Notes under the pieces: model-generated
Seen by the model: only the letters and a program-made list of their open reading frames with translations
Database searches by the model: none
Told to the model about the DNA's origin: nothing
Position numbers and translations under genes: made by a program
Assembly (NCBI RefSeq): GCF_028679125.1
Contig: NZ_JAJRCG010000004.1
Location: forward strand, 1-64,000
DNA length: 64,000 nucleotides
Direction of reading: 5' to 3'
Source of the DNA: Methanoregula sp.
GTDB taxonomy: Archaea > Halobacteriota > Methanomicrobia > Methanomicrobiales > Methanospirillaceae
Shown here: positions 16,302 to 24,130 of the stretch, in pieces
Numbering within the stretch: the stretch's first letter is position 1
How the letters are laid out: every line of letters begins with the position of its first letter

Positions 16302-16982
16302 TTACGAAGGGCGGCTGCTGATGCCGTCACCGGTAATCTCGTACTCGAATGAAGCCCCTTCCGGCCGTGAGCGGTGCTTGACCAGACGGGCCCGCCGTAT
16401 GCCGGGCGCATCCGTCTTCTCCAGCCGGACGATCACCTTGGAGAGGTGCTCAAGGGCGGTCCCTCCGAGTCCTGCATAGGTGTTCTTGGTGGTATCGATG
16501 TACACCTGGTTGGTGATAATAATAGGGATTTCGTATCGCTTGGCATAGCCAAGGAGATGGAGCATCTGCCGGGTGAGCGCCTGCATGGCATCCCGGCCTT
16601 TCTCCAGGTCGGTGCGGTACAGGGCGGTTGCCGAGTCCATGACAAGGAGGCCGGTCTTGTGCGCCTTGAGTACCTTCTCTGCCTCAAGGATCATCGATCC
16701 CTGGTGCTCGAAGTCGATCGGCTCGAAGAGGAAGAGCCGGTCCGCGATCTTCTCGGTATCCTCCCCGGCGATCTGCCGGAACCGCTCTATGGAGAATCCC
16801 TCGGAATCGATATACACCACGGAGAGACCGGCCCGCAGGCAGGCGACTGCCGCGATCGTGCAGAGCGTGCTCTTGCCGCTTGCCGGTTCCCCGAAGAACT
16901 GGGTAACCGTCCGCGCTTCAAGGCCGCCACCAAGGAGGGTGTCGAGTGCTGCATTACCGCTGGATAACTTGTCGGTTTTCAT
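16302..16982 (-). CDS. radB: DNA repair and recombination protein RadB
   Basis: A 226-residue RecA-fold ATPase consisting of the ATPase core only, without the N-terminal helix-hairpin-helix domain of RadA, which marks it as RadB. Walker A is GEPASGKST (31-39), Walker B LLVMDSATAL, followed by the RecA loops QMLHLLGYAKRYEIPIIITNQV. RadB is a euryarchaeal recombination mediator that assists RadA filament formation. It is monocistronic in appearance; the PAS regulator start lies 85 bp downstream. Confidence 0.95.
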   Translation of the reverse strand: MKTDKLSSGNAALDTLLGGGLEARTVTQFFGEPASGKSTLCTIAAVACLRAGLSVVYIDSEGFSIERFRQIAGEDTEKIADRLFLFEPIDFEHQGSMILEAEKVLKAHKTGLLVMDSATALYRTDLEKGRDAMQALTRQMLHLLGYAKRYEIPIIITNQVYIDTTKNTYAGLGGTALEHLSKVIVRLEKTDAPGIRRARLVKHRSRPEGASFEYEITGDGISSRPS

Positions 16983-17200
16983 ACCGTGTCATCCTCCCGC
17001 ACCTGTTCGGAATATCTCCCTCTCATTCACTGAACTGTTTGGCCTTGTGAGTTATTATCCCATCGAACAGGGTGGTGCGATCCTGTTCTGCGGGGATTTG
17101 CCTTACCGGAAGAATCCATGCGTAAGGTTTCCTGGTGCGCAGGCCACCTCTGCTATCGCCGCCATTGTAAAAAGCAGCACGGGAACGGATAAGAAACCCT

Positions 17201-18598
17201 ATGTCTGACCACAGACCAAAATACTCTCCATCACACGGAACGATTCCCATGAATGTGCCAACCGGGGCAGCAGTCCCGTACCGGAACAGGTTATCCCCCG
17301 GTCATTTCCCGGGGGATACCGTACCTGGAACCCGGTGCAGGAATAAGCACAACCGGCAGCAACGCTCCCGGTATGTTTTTGCCGCCTTTGTTTTATGTAT
17401 CGCAATCCTCCTCTCGTCTCCCGTCACGGCCCGTCAGGCTGCGGGAGATTTGCCTGATGGGCTTGAGGGGAATCCGGGCAATACAGCCGGCCCGGCTTCC
17501 GCTGCCTATTCCCTCCCCTCTATTGTGCCCAATGAGACCCCGGGAGAATTGTCCCGGCAGTTCACCTTCCCGTTCCAGAAAACAACTATCACCATTGCAG
17601 TCAGGGCAAACGCGTCGATCTATTACGGGGCAAAAAACGGAGACAAATTCTCCATTGTCCCTGAGAACGTACTGCCGGAATCTGCTGCTCCCGGGTATTA
17701 CCGTGCATTCATCGAGGATCCCCGTCAGGATGGAGTGTACACGGATCTCCTCCACAGCTTCCAATCAGTCCGGCAGGAACACCAGTATACTGATGATGAG
17801 TACCTGGAATTGCTCACGGTATTTGTCCAGAGCCTTCCCTATGACAACTCTTCCGGAGCCCGTCTTGACACCCCGGCACGGTTCCCCGTAGAAACACTCG
17901 TTGATGGTACCGGCGATTGCGATGACAAGAGCCTGCTGCTTGCGGGATTACTGGAGCGGGAAGGGTATGATACGGCGCTCCTCCTCTTTATCCCGGAGCA
18001 CCACATGGCAGTGGGTGTAAGGGATGATGGTGCCCGGTACGGGGATACGGGGTACCTGTATGTTGAAACAACCGGTGTATCGCTCATTGGTGAGGCCCCC
18101 GCGAACCTGTCCCAGTCCATAAAATACGTTCCTCCCGGTGCGTCCCCGGGAGCAACACCCCTTACCAGTGTCCCGGTAGTTATACGGGCAGGGACGGGCA
18201 CAACGGCCTATACATCTGCTGGTGAAACAGCATTCATTGCAGAACAGAAGAGAGCTGTTGATGCAAGAATTCTTCTCCTCCGGAGCCAGCTCGATACCTT
18301 CTCCGGGGATAACCCCCTGCATTACCGGGCTCTCATGGCAGACTATTACCTGTATACTGGTATCCATAACACCCTGGTAAAAAACCAGCGCGACCGGGCA
18401 GGTGAATATCAGTATCTCAAAAAAATTGCCCCATGGTACCTGTGCCCGGGTTCCGGGGATACCCTTGGTACCGGGTTGATGGCAGTACCGGATTTCAGCG
18501 TAACCGGTTCTGATACCTGCAAAGACGGTTTCCCGTTACCCATCAGCAGATCCGGCTGCTGCAGAAAGGACGGTATGACTGCCCTCCCCCGTGGGTGA
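17201..18598 (+). CDS. Exported transglutaminase-like protein
   Basis: A protein of up to 465 residues with one hydrophobic segment (about 60-76, YVFAAFVLCIAILLSSPVTA), acting as signal or anchor after an unusually long, basic N-terminus; the ATG at 17249 would shorten this by 16 residues. The core has the transglutaminase/papain-like triad strings GTGDCDDKSLLLAGLL (Cys), PEHHMAVGV (His) and YLYVETTG (acidic residue). Archaeal proteins of this class probably act on cell-surface proteins as proteases or amidases. The C-terminus is low in structure and its last 63 bases overlap, tail to tail, the membrane regulator on the other strand. The N-terminal start is uncertain. Confidence 0.75.
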   Translation: MSDHRPKYSPSHGTIPMNVPTGAAVPYRNRLSPGHFPGDTVPGTRCRNKHNRQQRSRYVFAAFVLCIAILLSSPVTARQAAGDLPDGLEGNPGNTAGPASAAYSLPSIVPNETPGELSRQFTFPFQKTTITIAVRANASIYYGAKNGDKFSIVPENVLPESAAPGYYRAFIEDPRQDGVYTDLLHSFQSVRQEHQYTDDEYLELLTVFVQSLPYDNSSGARLDTPARFPVETLVDGTGDCDDKSLLLAGLLEREGYDTALLLFIPEHHMAVGVRDDGARYGDTGYLYVETTGVSLIGEAPANLSQSIKYVPPGASPGATPLTSVPVVIRAGTGTTAYTSAGETAFIAEQKRAVDARILLLRSQLDTFSGDNPLHYRALMADYYLYTGIHNTLVKNQRDRAGEYQYLKKIAPWYLCPGSGDTLGTGLMAVPDFSVTGSDTCKDGFPLPISRSGCCRKDGMTALPRG

Positions 18599-19357
18599 CA
18601 TCCCGGAAATACTCCCGTCATCACCGGTGCGCTGCAGGAATGCCGTCATCTCTTCCGAGATGGCATACCGGGAAAACCTCCCGTCCCTGCTGACATCCAC
18701 TACACCATCCGCGGCAAGCCGTTTCATGTGCCAGGTGACGGTCGGACCGGATACGCCGAGAACCTGCCCGAGTTCCTCTCTTGAAAGGCCGGGAGTTGCG
18801 GCCAGGGCCCGGATGATCTTATTGCCGGTACCTGAACGGAGGCAGTTGAACATCTTCTGTTCGCACAGGCTGTAGGTACCGGAATTTTCAAAACACCTCA
18901 CTCCCCCATGGTTTTTTACCAGGACAATTTTTCCAAAAGCTCGCAGCAGGGCCAGGTGGTATGCCAGAGCCCCGCGCGAGAGGCCGGCTGCTTCTGCCAG
19001 CTCCCCGGGACTTATGCCGGGTCTCTCCCGGATACAGCAGTAGAGTGTATTCCTGACGGAATTTCCCAGAATATTTCCCCGTACTATCCTCCTGAATCCG
19101 AGAACCGAGAGGAGTTTTATCGTGAATACGATCTCGACCGGGGCCAGCAGGAGGGGAGAGATGGCAAGGGCAATGACTATCACCATCTCACGGAGCGTAA
19201 GATCCCAGAACGTGATTGGGACGATGTCCGGTACTGCAATGCCGGTTGCCCCAAATGCAGGTTCAACCGTATATTGCTCCGGGAATGCGGTCGCCGGTAC
19301 TGCCGTCATCGCCAGCAGGACAATGAATAATACGGCAGAAGAGAGCGCCCGCATCAT
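18536..19357 (-). CDS. Membrane-anchored double winged-helix transcription regulator
   Basis: A 273-residue protein with a signal-like N-terminus (1-24), a second membrane segment at about 58-86, and a cytoplasmic part with two winged-helix domains. The first (about 100-160) contains GISPGELAEAAGLSRGALAYHL; the second (about 175-236) contains GLSREELGQVLGVSGPTVTWHMKRL. Such ArsR/MarR-like pairs tethered to the membrane are common in Methanomicrobiales. It lies 21 bases after the exported protein at 19379-19876 on the same strand, so that protein is a likely signal partner. The last 25 codons are poorly structured and overlap the convergent transglutaminase-like gene. Confidence 0.82.
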   Translation of the reverse strand: MMRALSSAVLFIVLLAMTAVPATAFPEQYTVEPAFGATGIAVPDIVPITFWDLTLREMVIVIALAISPLLLAPVEIVFTIKLLSVLGFRRIVRGNILGNSVRNTLYCCIRERPGISPGELAEAAGLSRGALAYHLALLRAFGKIVLVKNHGGVRCFENSGTYSLCEQKMFNCLRSGTGNKIIRALAATPGLSREELGQVLGVSGPTVTWHMKRLAADGVVDVSRDGRFSRYAISEEMTAFLQRTGDDGSISGMSPTGEGSHTVLSAAAGSADG

Positions 19358-19378
19358 AGCAGCTTTATATTTCTGTGT

Positions 19379-19876
19379 TCATTCATCATCCTTGTGGTTG
19401 TCCGTCGCTGTCCGGATCCATGACAGGTTTTCGAGACTTCCCGTGGCGATATTCTTGTTACTGTGGATAAGGAACTTCCAGGTCCCCGGCGTTACCTGAT
19501 CCGGGTTACTGATCTTCAGATCGATCCTCCCGTCAACGATACCATCTGATTCATCGTAAAATGGGCCGAGGGTCCGATCCGGTGCAATGACCGTCACTGA
19601 TATGGGATCGGTAATATCACCGCTGTAGAGCGAGACGATGATATACCTGGTACCCGCAGTCACATTTTTTGAGAACAGGGCGCTGTTGTTGCCGGTCATC
19701 GTCCCGGTATGTCCGGTAAGGTGACCCATGACCGCAATCTGCCCGGAACCGTTCAGGGTTTTCTCGCCGGCCAGTGACGGGCTGTACGGCTCGCGGGGTA
19801 TGTTCCCCGGCAGTGCGAGCGCAAGTACCAGTATCGCCCCGGCACAGAGCAGCATCCCGATCCAAAGGCCCCTCAT
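19379..19876 (-). CDS. Exported protein of unknown function
   Basis: A 165-residue protein with an N-terminal hydrophobic segment (MRGLWIGMLLCAGAILVLALAL) and no lipobox Cys at the right place, so it is anchored or secreted. The rest is a beta-rich domain with TAGTRYIIVSLYSGDITDPISVTVIAPD and TPGTWKFLIHSNKN, which resembles the pre-peptidase-type beta sandwich of extracellular archaeal proteins (weak inference). It is followed 21 bases later by the membrane-bound winged-helix regulator, suggesting a surface-sensing pair. Confidence 0.72.
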   Translation of the reverse strand: MRGLWIGMLLCAGAILVLALALPGNIPREPYSPSLAGEKTLNGSGQIAVMGHLTGHTGTMTGNNSALFSKNVTAGTRYIIVSLYSGDITDPISVTVIAPDRTLGPFYDESDGIVDGRIDLKISNPDQVTPGTWKFLIHSNKNIATGSLENLSWIRTATDNHKDDE

Positions 19877-20041
19877 GATAACAACTGTTCGCGTGAATCA
19901 TATCAGGATTCCTTTTTTGTCCCGCCCGGTTCTGACGACATGTAGAGTGTTTGCTCATAAATCGTTTACATACGCGGCCCGATTTTCCTGATGTAAACGC
20001 ACCGTCTCATGGCGCGTGCATCCTGTAATAACGGTGAAACC

Positions 20042-22258
20042 ATGATCCAGAAAAACCACTTCCTGATATTTTCAGGCTTTCTCGCAGGGCTCATCCTTGC
20101 ATTTGCAGCGATGACCCTGTTTTTGCCAGCGTATGCGGGAACCCCAGGTTCCGCCCCGGCATTCCAGCCTCGTGTGCAGCAGAATGTGACCGTCGGATCC
20201 GGTGATCTGCCTCAGTTTTCTTCGACTGATGATGCCCGGGCATTTCTTCAGGCTCACACGGATGGCGGGGATCTGCCCGTTCTCTTAACTGAAGGGACTG
20301 GATCGGCAGCTGCCCTCATAAACGGCACCCGGACCTGGCGATTCGATGTCGATACCTCGACGTTCAAACCGGACGAGTATATCATCACGGCCAGTGCCAT
20401 CCTGCAGGATGCGACCGGCTCGGCCCTCTTCAATGTCCTTGATCCATCGCAGGGAAGGATCACAACGCAGTTCCAGCAGCAGGCTCCATTACCGGCCACG
20501 AACGGATCTTTCATTACCATCAACCCGGTCGGCGATCATTACATTGGAGACAAATTCACGATCACCGGGCGGACGAACCTTGCTGCCGGTGACGAGATCC
20601 TCGTTCAGGTCTATTCCTCGTCCTTCAGACCCACCCAGAAGAGCCAGAGCGGGGAATTTTCCGGGGCAACCGGGACCGTCAGGACATCGGCCTCAGCCCA
20701 GCCGGTGACGGCCGCAACGCAGGCCCCGCTGTCCGAGTCCGGCAGGAAATATTCCACCACCAATGTCCAGGTAAAGGATGTTGATGAAGCGGATATCGTC
20801 AAGACAGACGGGACTTATATTTATCTCGTCACAGGCAATCGTCTCCATATCCTCAAAGGGTATCCGGCCCAGGAGGCAGGCATCATCTCGACCCTGCAGT
20901 TCTCCGGGTCTCCCCAGTCGCTGTATCTTGACGGGGACCGGCTCGTACTCATCACTTCCACACAGCGATCGTATGATTTCAGCCGCTGCCAGCCCGGCGC
21001 ATGCAGCGGTACGATCCCGATAGCCCAAAAGACCCAGGTGTTCGTGTATTCGGTGAAGGACCCGGTGCACCCCGTTCTCGTGCGCGAGATGGAGCTGGAT
21101 GGCGTATACAAGGATACCCGCATGATCGGGTCCATGCTCTACTTCGTGACAGAAGATTATCTCGACCTGTATGCCAGCGATGTTGTCTTCCCTGAGGTGT
21201 ACGACAGCAGCCACGGGTCATTTGTTCCGTCGGTGTATTACTTTGACCGGAACGACCGGAGCTTCTCCTTAACCACCATCGGTGCGGTCGATATACAGGC
21301 GACCGGGCCGGTGAAAGCCAGGACCTTCCTCATCGGGTCGGCGGGCACGGTCTACGTCTCCCCCGATACCCTGTTCATCGCGGTCCCCGGGGCCGGCAAC
21401 GGGCAGGCGATCCAGTCCACCGAGCTGTATGCCTTTTCACTGGACGATGGCGAGCTGACCTATTCTGCCCGGGGCACCGTGGACGGGACGCTGCTGAACC
21501 AGTTCTCAATGGACGAGTACGGGGGCAACCTGCGGGTGGCAACGACCGTCCAGGATTACCAGCACAACGGCTATTCCAGCAGGGTCACGATCCTCGATGG
21601 CCGGCTGGAGGTCATCGGATCGGTGGGGGACCTGGCTTCTGGCGAGCAGATCTATGCAGCACGGTTCATGGGGGACCGCCTCTACCTCGTAACGTTCCGG
21701 GAAACCGATCCGCTGTTCGTCATCGATCTCACATATCCTAAAAACCCGAAGGTCCTTGGCGAACTGCATATCCCCGGGTTCTCCCGGTACCTGCATCCCT
21801 ATGACGCAACGCACCTGATTGGCGTCGGGAAGGAGTCCACCTGGGGCGGGCTGAAGATTGCGCTCTTCGATGTCACCGACGTGCACAACCCTCGCCTGGT
21901 CGATGAAGAAAAACTTGGCGGATACGGCAGCGACTCCGAAGTGCTCCGGGATCACAAGGCCTTCCTGTTTGACCGTGAGAAGGATCTCCTCGTCCTCCCC
22001 GTCCGGATTACAGAGGACAATCCTTCCAACCGTGGTGTGAGCCAGATCTGGGGCGGTGCATATGTGTTCGGTGTGAACCCGGACCGGGGATTCACCGAAA
22101 AAGGGACGGTAGTGCACTACCGTAATTCGGGCAACCCGAACGATGTGAAACGCTCATTCTACATCGAGAATGTGCTCTATACCCTGGCACCGGATAAACT
22201 TGTGATGAGCGATCTTGCCAATGGTACGCAGCTGATCGGGGAGGTCCGGCTCGGGTAA
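20042..22258 (+). CDS. Secreted beta-propeller protein (PF09826-type)
   Basis: A 738-residue exported protein with a signal peptide (MIQKNHFLIFSGFLAGLILAFAAMTLFLPAYAG). After a roughly 200-residue N-terminal region including a Ser/Thr/Ala-rich linker comes the family hallmark YSTTNVQVKDVDEADIVKTDGTYIYLVTGNRLHILKGYPA, then repeated propeller blades (for example LYLDGDRLVLITSTQRS, MIGSMLYFVTEDYLDLYA, YAARFMGDRLYLVTFRETDPLFVIDL). This is the archaeal/bacterial surface propeller family of unknown ligand. The start at 20042 is preferred over 20009 because it begins the signal peptide. No enzymatic motif is visible. Confidence 0.88.
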   Translation: MIQKNHFLIFSGFLAGLILAFAAMTLFLPAYAGTPGSAPAFQPRVQQNVTVGSGDLPQFSSTDDARAFLQAHTDGGDLPVLLTEGTGSAAALINGTRTWRFDVDTSTFKPDEYIITASAILQDATGSALFNVLDPSQGRITTQFQQQAPLPATNGSFITINPVGDHYIGDKFTITGRTNLAAGDEILVQVYSSSFRPTQKSQSGEFSGATGTVRTSASAQPVTAATQAPLSESGRKYSTTNVQVKDVDEADIVKTDGTYIYLVTGNRLHILKGYPAQEAGIISTLQFSGSPQSLYLDGDRLVLITSTQRSYDFSRCQPGACSGTIPIAQKTQVFVYSVKDPVHPVLVREMELDGVYKDTRMIGSMLYFVTEDYLDLYASDVVFPEVYDSSHGSFVPSVYYFDRNDRSFSLTTIGAVDIQATGPVKARTFLIGSAGTVYVSPDTLFIAVPGAGNGQAIQSTELYAFSLDDGELTYSARGTVDGTLLNQFSMDEYGGNLRVATTVQDYQHNGYSSRVTILDGRLEVIGSVGDLASGEQIYAARFMGDRLYLVTFRETDPLFVIDLTYPKNPKVLGELHIPGFSRYLHPYDATHLIGVGKESTWGGLKIALFDVTDVHNPRLVDEEKLGGYGSDSEVLRDHKAFLFDREKDLLVLPVRITEDNPSNRGVSQIWGGAYVFGVNPDRGFTEKGTVVHYRNSGNPNDVKRSFYIENVLYTLAPDKLVMSDLANGTQLIGEVRLG

Positions 22259-22275
22259 TTGCGATTGTGAAGAAC

Positions 22276-22824
22276 CTACGAGCTCCTTTTTTCCAGCACG
22301 TAACAGACCGTCCCCTCTTCAGCACCGGTTCCTCCAGGTAGCCGATCAGCCCGGGAAAACCCGCTCTTTTCAAGAACCCGGATGGAGGCTCCTGAATCCG
22401 GGTAGGTTGTGGCGATAATCCGGCTGATGCCGGGAAGGGTGAAGATTTCCGGGATGAGAGCCCGGACGGCTTCGGTTGCATACCCATTGTTCTGGAATTC
22501 ATCCAGCACCGAGTAGCCGAGCACGACGCTATCGTGGTCATTTTCGGCCCCGAGGATTCCGCCGTTGCCTACGAGCACCCGGCCTTCTCCGCCCGGCTCG
22601 TTGCGTACCCAGTACCATGTGGAGAAGACCGATCCTCCGGTATCAGAACACATCCGGATAAACTCGCGGATGACATCCTTATCCATGAGCGGCGGCGGCC
22701 ATGCATTTGGAATGGCTGCATGGAGGAGCCGGGCCAGCTGCCCCCAGTCATTCAGGTCTGCTTCCAGGATCTCCCGGGTTGCCGGGATGAGTTCGAGCCG
22801 TTCGGTGCAGAGGGGAGATGTCAT
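22276..22824 (-). CDS. GNAT family N-acetyltransferase (RimJ/RimL-like)
   Basis: A 182-residue protein beginning MTSPLCTERLELIPATREI, the standard opening of RimJ/RimL-type acetyltransferases that acetylate N-termini or small amines with acetyl-CoA. The fold signatures are VLGYSVLDEFQNNGYATEAVRALI, with the acetyl-CoA loop Q/N-x-G-Y-A/G, and ATTYPDSGASIRVLEKSGF. The frame extends upstream to 22980, but that Arg/Ser-rich stretch overlaps larC and is a shadow. It is convergent with the propeller gene, and its substrate is unknown. Confidence 0.87.
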   Translation of the reverse strand: MTSPLCTERLELIPATREILEADLNDWGQLARLLHAAIPNAWPPPLMDKDVIREFIRMCSDTGGSVFSTWYWVRNEPGGEGRVLVGNGGILGAENDHDSVVLGYSVLDEFQNNGYATEAVRALIPEIFTLPGISRIIATTYPDSGASIRVLEKSGFSRADRLPGGTGAEEGTVCYVLEKRSS

Positions 22825-22852
22825 GATCCGGGGCTGTCTGTCACAAAAAAGG

Positions 22853-24088
22853 TTAGTTCTTTTTGTCAGGGGGCTGCCACCGTTTCTTCCGTGCCTGCTC
22901 CCACGCGTGCTCTTCTGCGATCCGGAGCACCTCGCGGACCGGCATTTCGATCTCTGCCGCGAAGTCCCGGGCCGGGTCAAACTCCGCCTTGAGCGTGTAT
23001 ACCGAGCCGTGCATCCACCCGAGTTTCACCGGCAGTTTCCGGCTCTTCCCGGTAATCCTGACCTCAATCTCTTCGATGGTCCGGTCCGCGATGAACCGGT
23101 GGACTGCCGGGATACACCGGATGCCCAGCGTTCCCAGTTCCTGTGCCATCAGTTCGGCGATCTGCACGCTTGTTGCCGGCAGGCAGATCACCCGTATCAG
23201 GTATCCCGGCCGCCCTTTCTTCATAACGATTGGAGTGGCACTCGCATCCCGGGCACCGGCCTCCATGAACCTTGTTATCGCGTTGGCGATCACCTCGCCG
23301 CTCACATCGTCCACGTTCGTCTCGAGGATATCAACGGTGTCTTTTGGCAGCTCTCCGGGTGCCACGGCAACGCCGGTCGTCTCCACGACCATGGCCCGGA
23401 GCACGTTGGGCGAGTGGGAGGGGTCGCGGGTACCGGCCCCGTACCCGATTGTCTTGATCGTGTATGCCGGCAGTCCTTCTTCACCAATGGCCTGTGCAGC
23501 GAACTCGGCAAGGAGTGCGGCCCCGGTCGGGGTGCAGAGTTCCCCGGCATGGATGCCGGAGATGGTGACAAGGCTGGTGTGCCGGAGGATTGCTGCTGTT
23601 GCGGGTGCCGGGATCGGGAAGGTGCCATGCGAACCGGTGCCGGTACCGTGGCCGAGCGTGACCGGCAGGATCCGGATACCGTCGACGCCCAGCGTATGGA
23701 GGGCGGTACAGGCCCCGATGATATCCGCGATGGCGTCGTCAGCCCCGACCTCGTGGAAATGCACGTGGGTTCCGTGCACCTCCTCCTCGGCAGCATTAAT
23801 CCGCTCAAAGACCCTCCGTGCCATCGCGAGCGCGGGTTCCGGCACGTGGGGCGCGGCTTCTGCAATCCGCCCCAGCACCTCGGAGAGGGTCCGGTGGACC
23901 GGCAGGGCTTTCGTATCGATCCTGAGGGCCTGTATACCGGCGCGGGTCACGCGGGTGATCGACGGCTCCGCTACCACCGCTTTCATCGCCTCCACGACGA
24001 CATCCCTGTCCGCTCCGCAATCCAGCAGAGCCCCCGTGATCATGTCGCCCGCTGCCCCGTGGAAGGGGTCGAGTATGAGGAATCGCAT
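22853..24088 (-). CDS. larC: LarC-type nickel insertion protein
   Basis: A 411-residue DUF111/LarC protein. LarC inserts nickel into pyridinium-3,5-bisthiocarboxylate mononucleotide (the nickel-pincer cofactor) in a CTP-dependent reaction. The family opening LDPFHGAAGDMITGALLDCGAD and the metal-rich string HGTHVHFHEVGADDAIADIIG are intact, as are NVDDVSGEVI and KKGRPGYLI of the C-terminal domain. larB and larE are not adjacent. The gene is divergent from CDC48 with a 42-bp intergenic region. Its client in methanogens (lactate-racemase-like or other) is unknown. Confidence 0.93.
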   Translation of the reverse strand: MRFLILDPFHGAAGDMITGALLDCGADRDVVVEAMKAVVAEPSITRVTRAGIQALRIDTKALPVHRTLSEVLGRIAEAAPHVPEPALAMARRVFERINAAEEEVHGTHVHFHEVGADDAIADIIGACTALHTLGVDGIRILPVTLGHGTGTGSHGTFPIPAPATAAILRHTSLVTISGIHAGELCTPTGAALLAEFAAQAIGEEGLPAYTIKTIGYGAGTRDPSHSPNVLRAMVVETTGVAVAPGELPKDTVDILETNVDDVSGEVIANAITRFMEAGARDASATPIVMKKGRPGYLIRVICLPATSVQIAELMAQELGTLGIRCIPAVHRFIADRTIEEIEVRITGKSRKLPVKLGWMHGSVYTLKAEFDPARDFAAEIEMPVREVLRIAEEHAWEQARKKRWQPPDKKN

Positions 24089-24097
24089 TATCAGTAC

Positions 24098-24105
24098 CTA
24101 TAAAT
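24098..24105 (+). promoter_or_regulatory. TATA box of the CDC48 gene
   Basis: The sequence ctataaat is centred about 29 bp before the ATG at 24131. The distance favours that ATG over the one at 24116 and suggests a leaderless transcript. It lies within the short divergent region shared with larC. Confidence 0.65.
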
Positions 24106-24130
24106 CCCTGCGTATATGACTTTTAAGGTA

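Noticed and set aside
16217-16411. 65-codon extension of the PAS protein
   Set aside because: It runs across the TATA box and into radB, and has no domain character.
22565-24119. Very long plus-strand frames opposite larC
   Set aside because: They are complementary shadows of a high-GC gene, rich in Ser, Arg and Pro, with no start signals.
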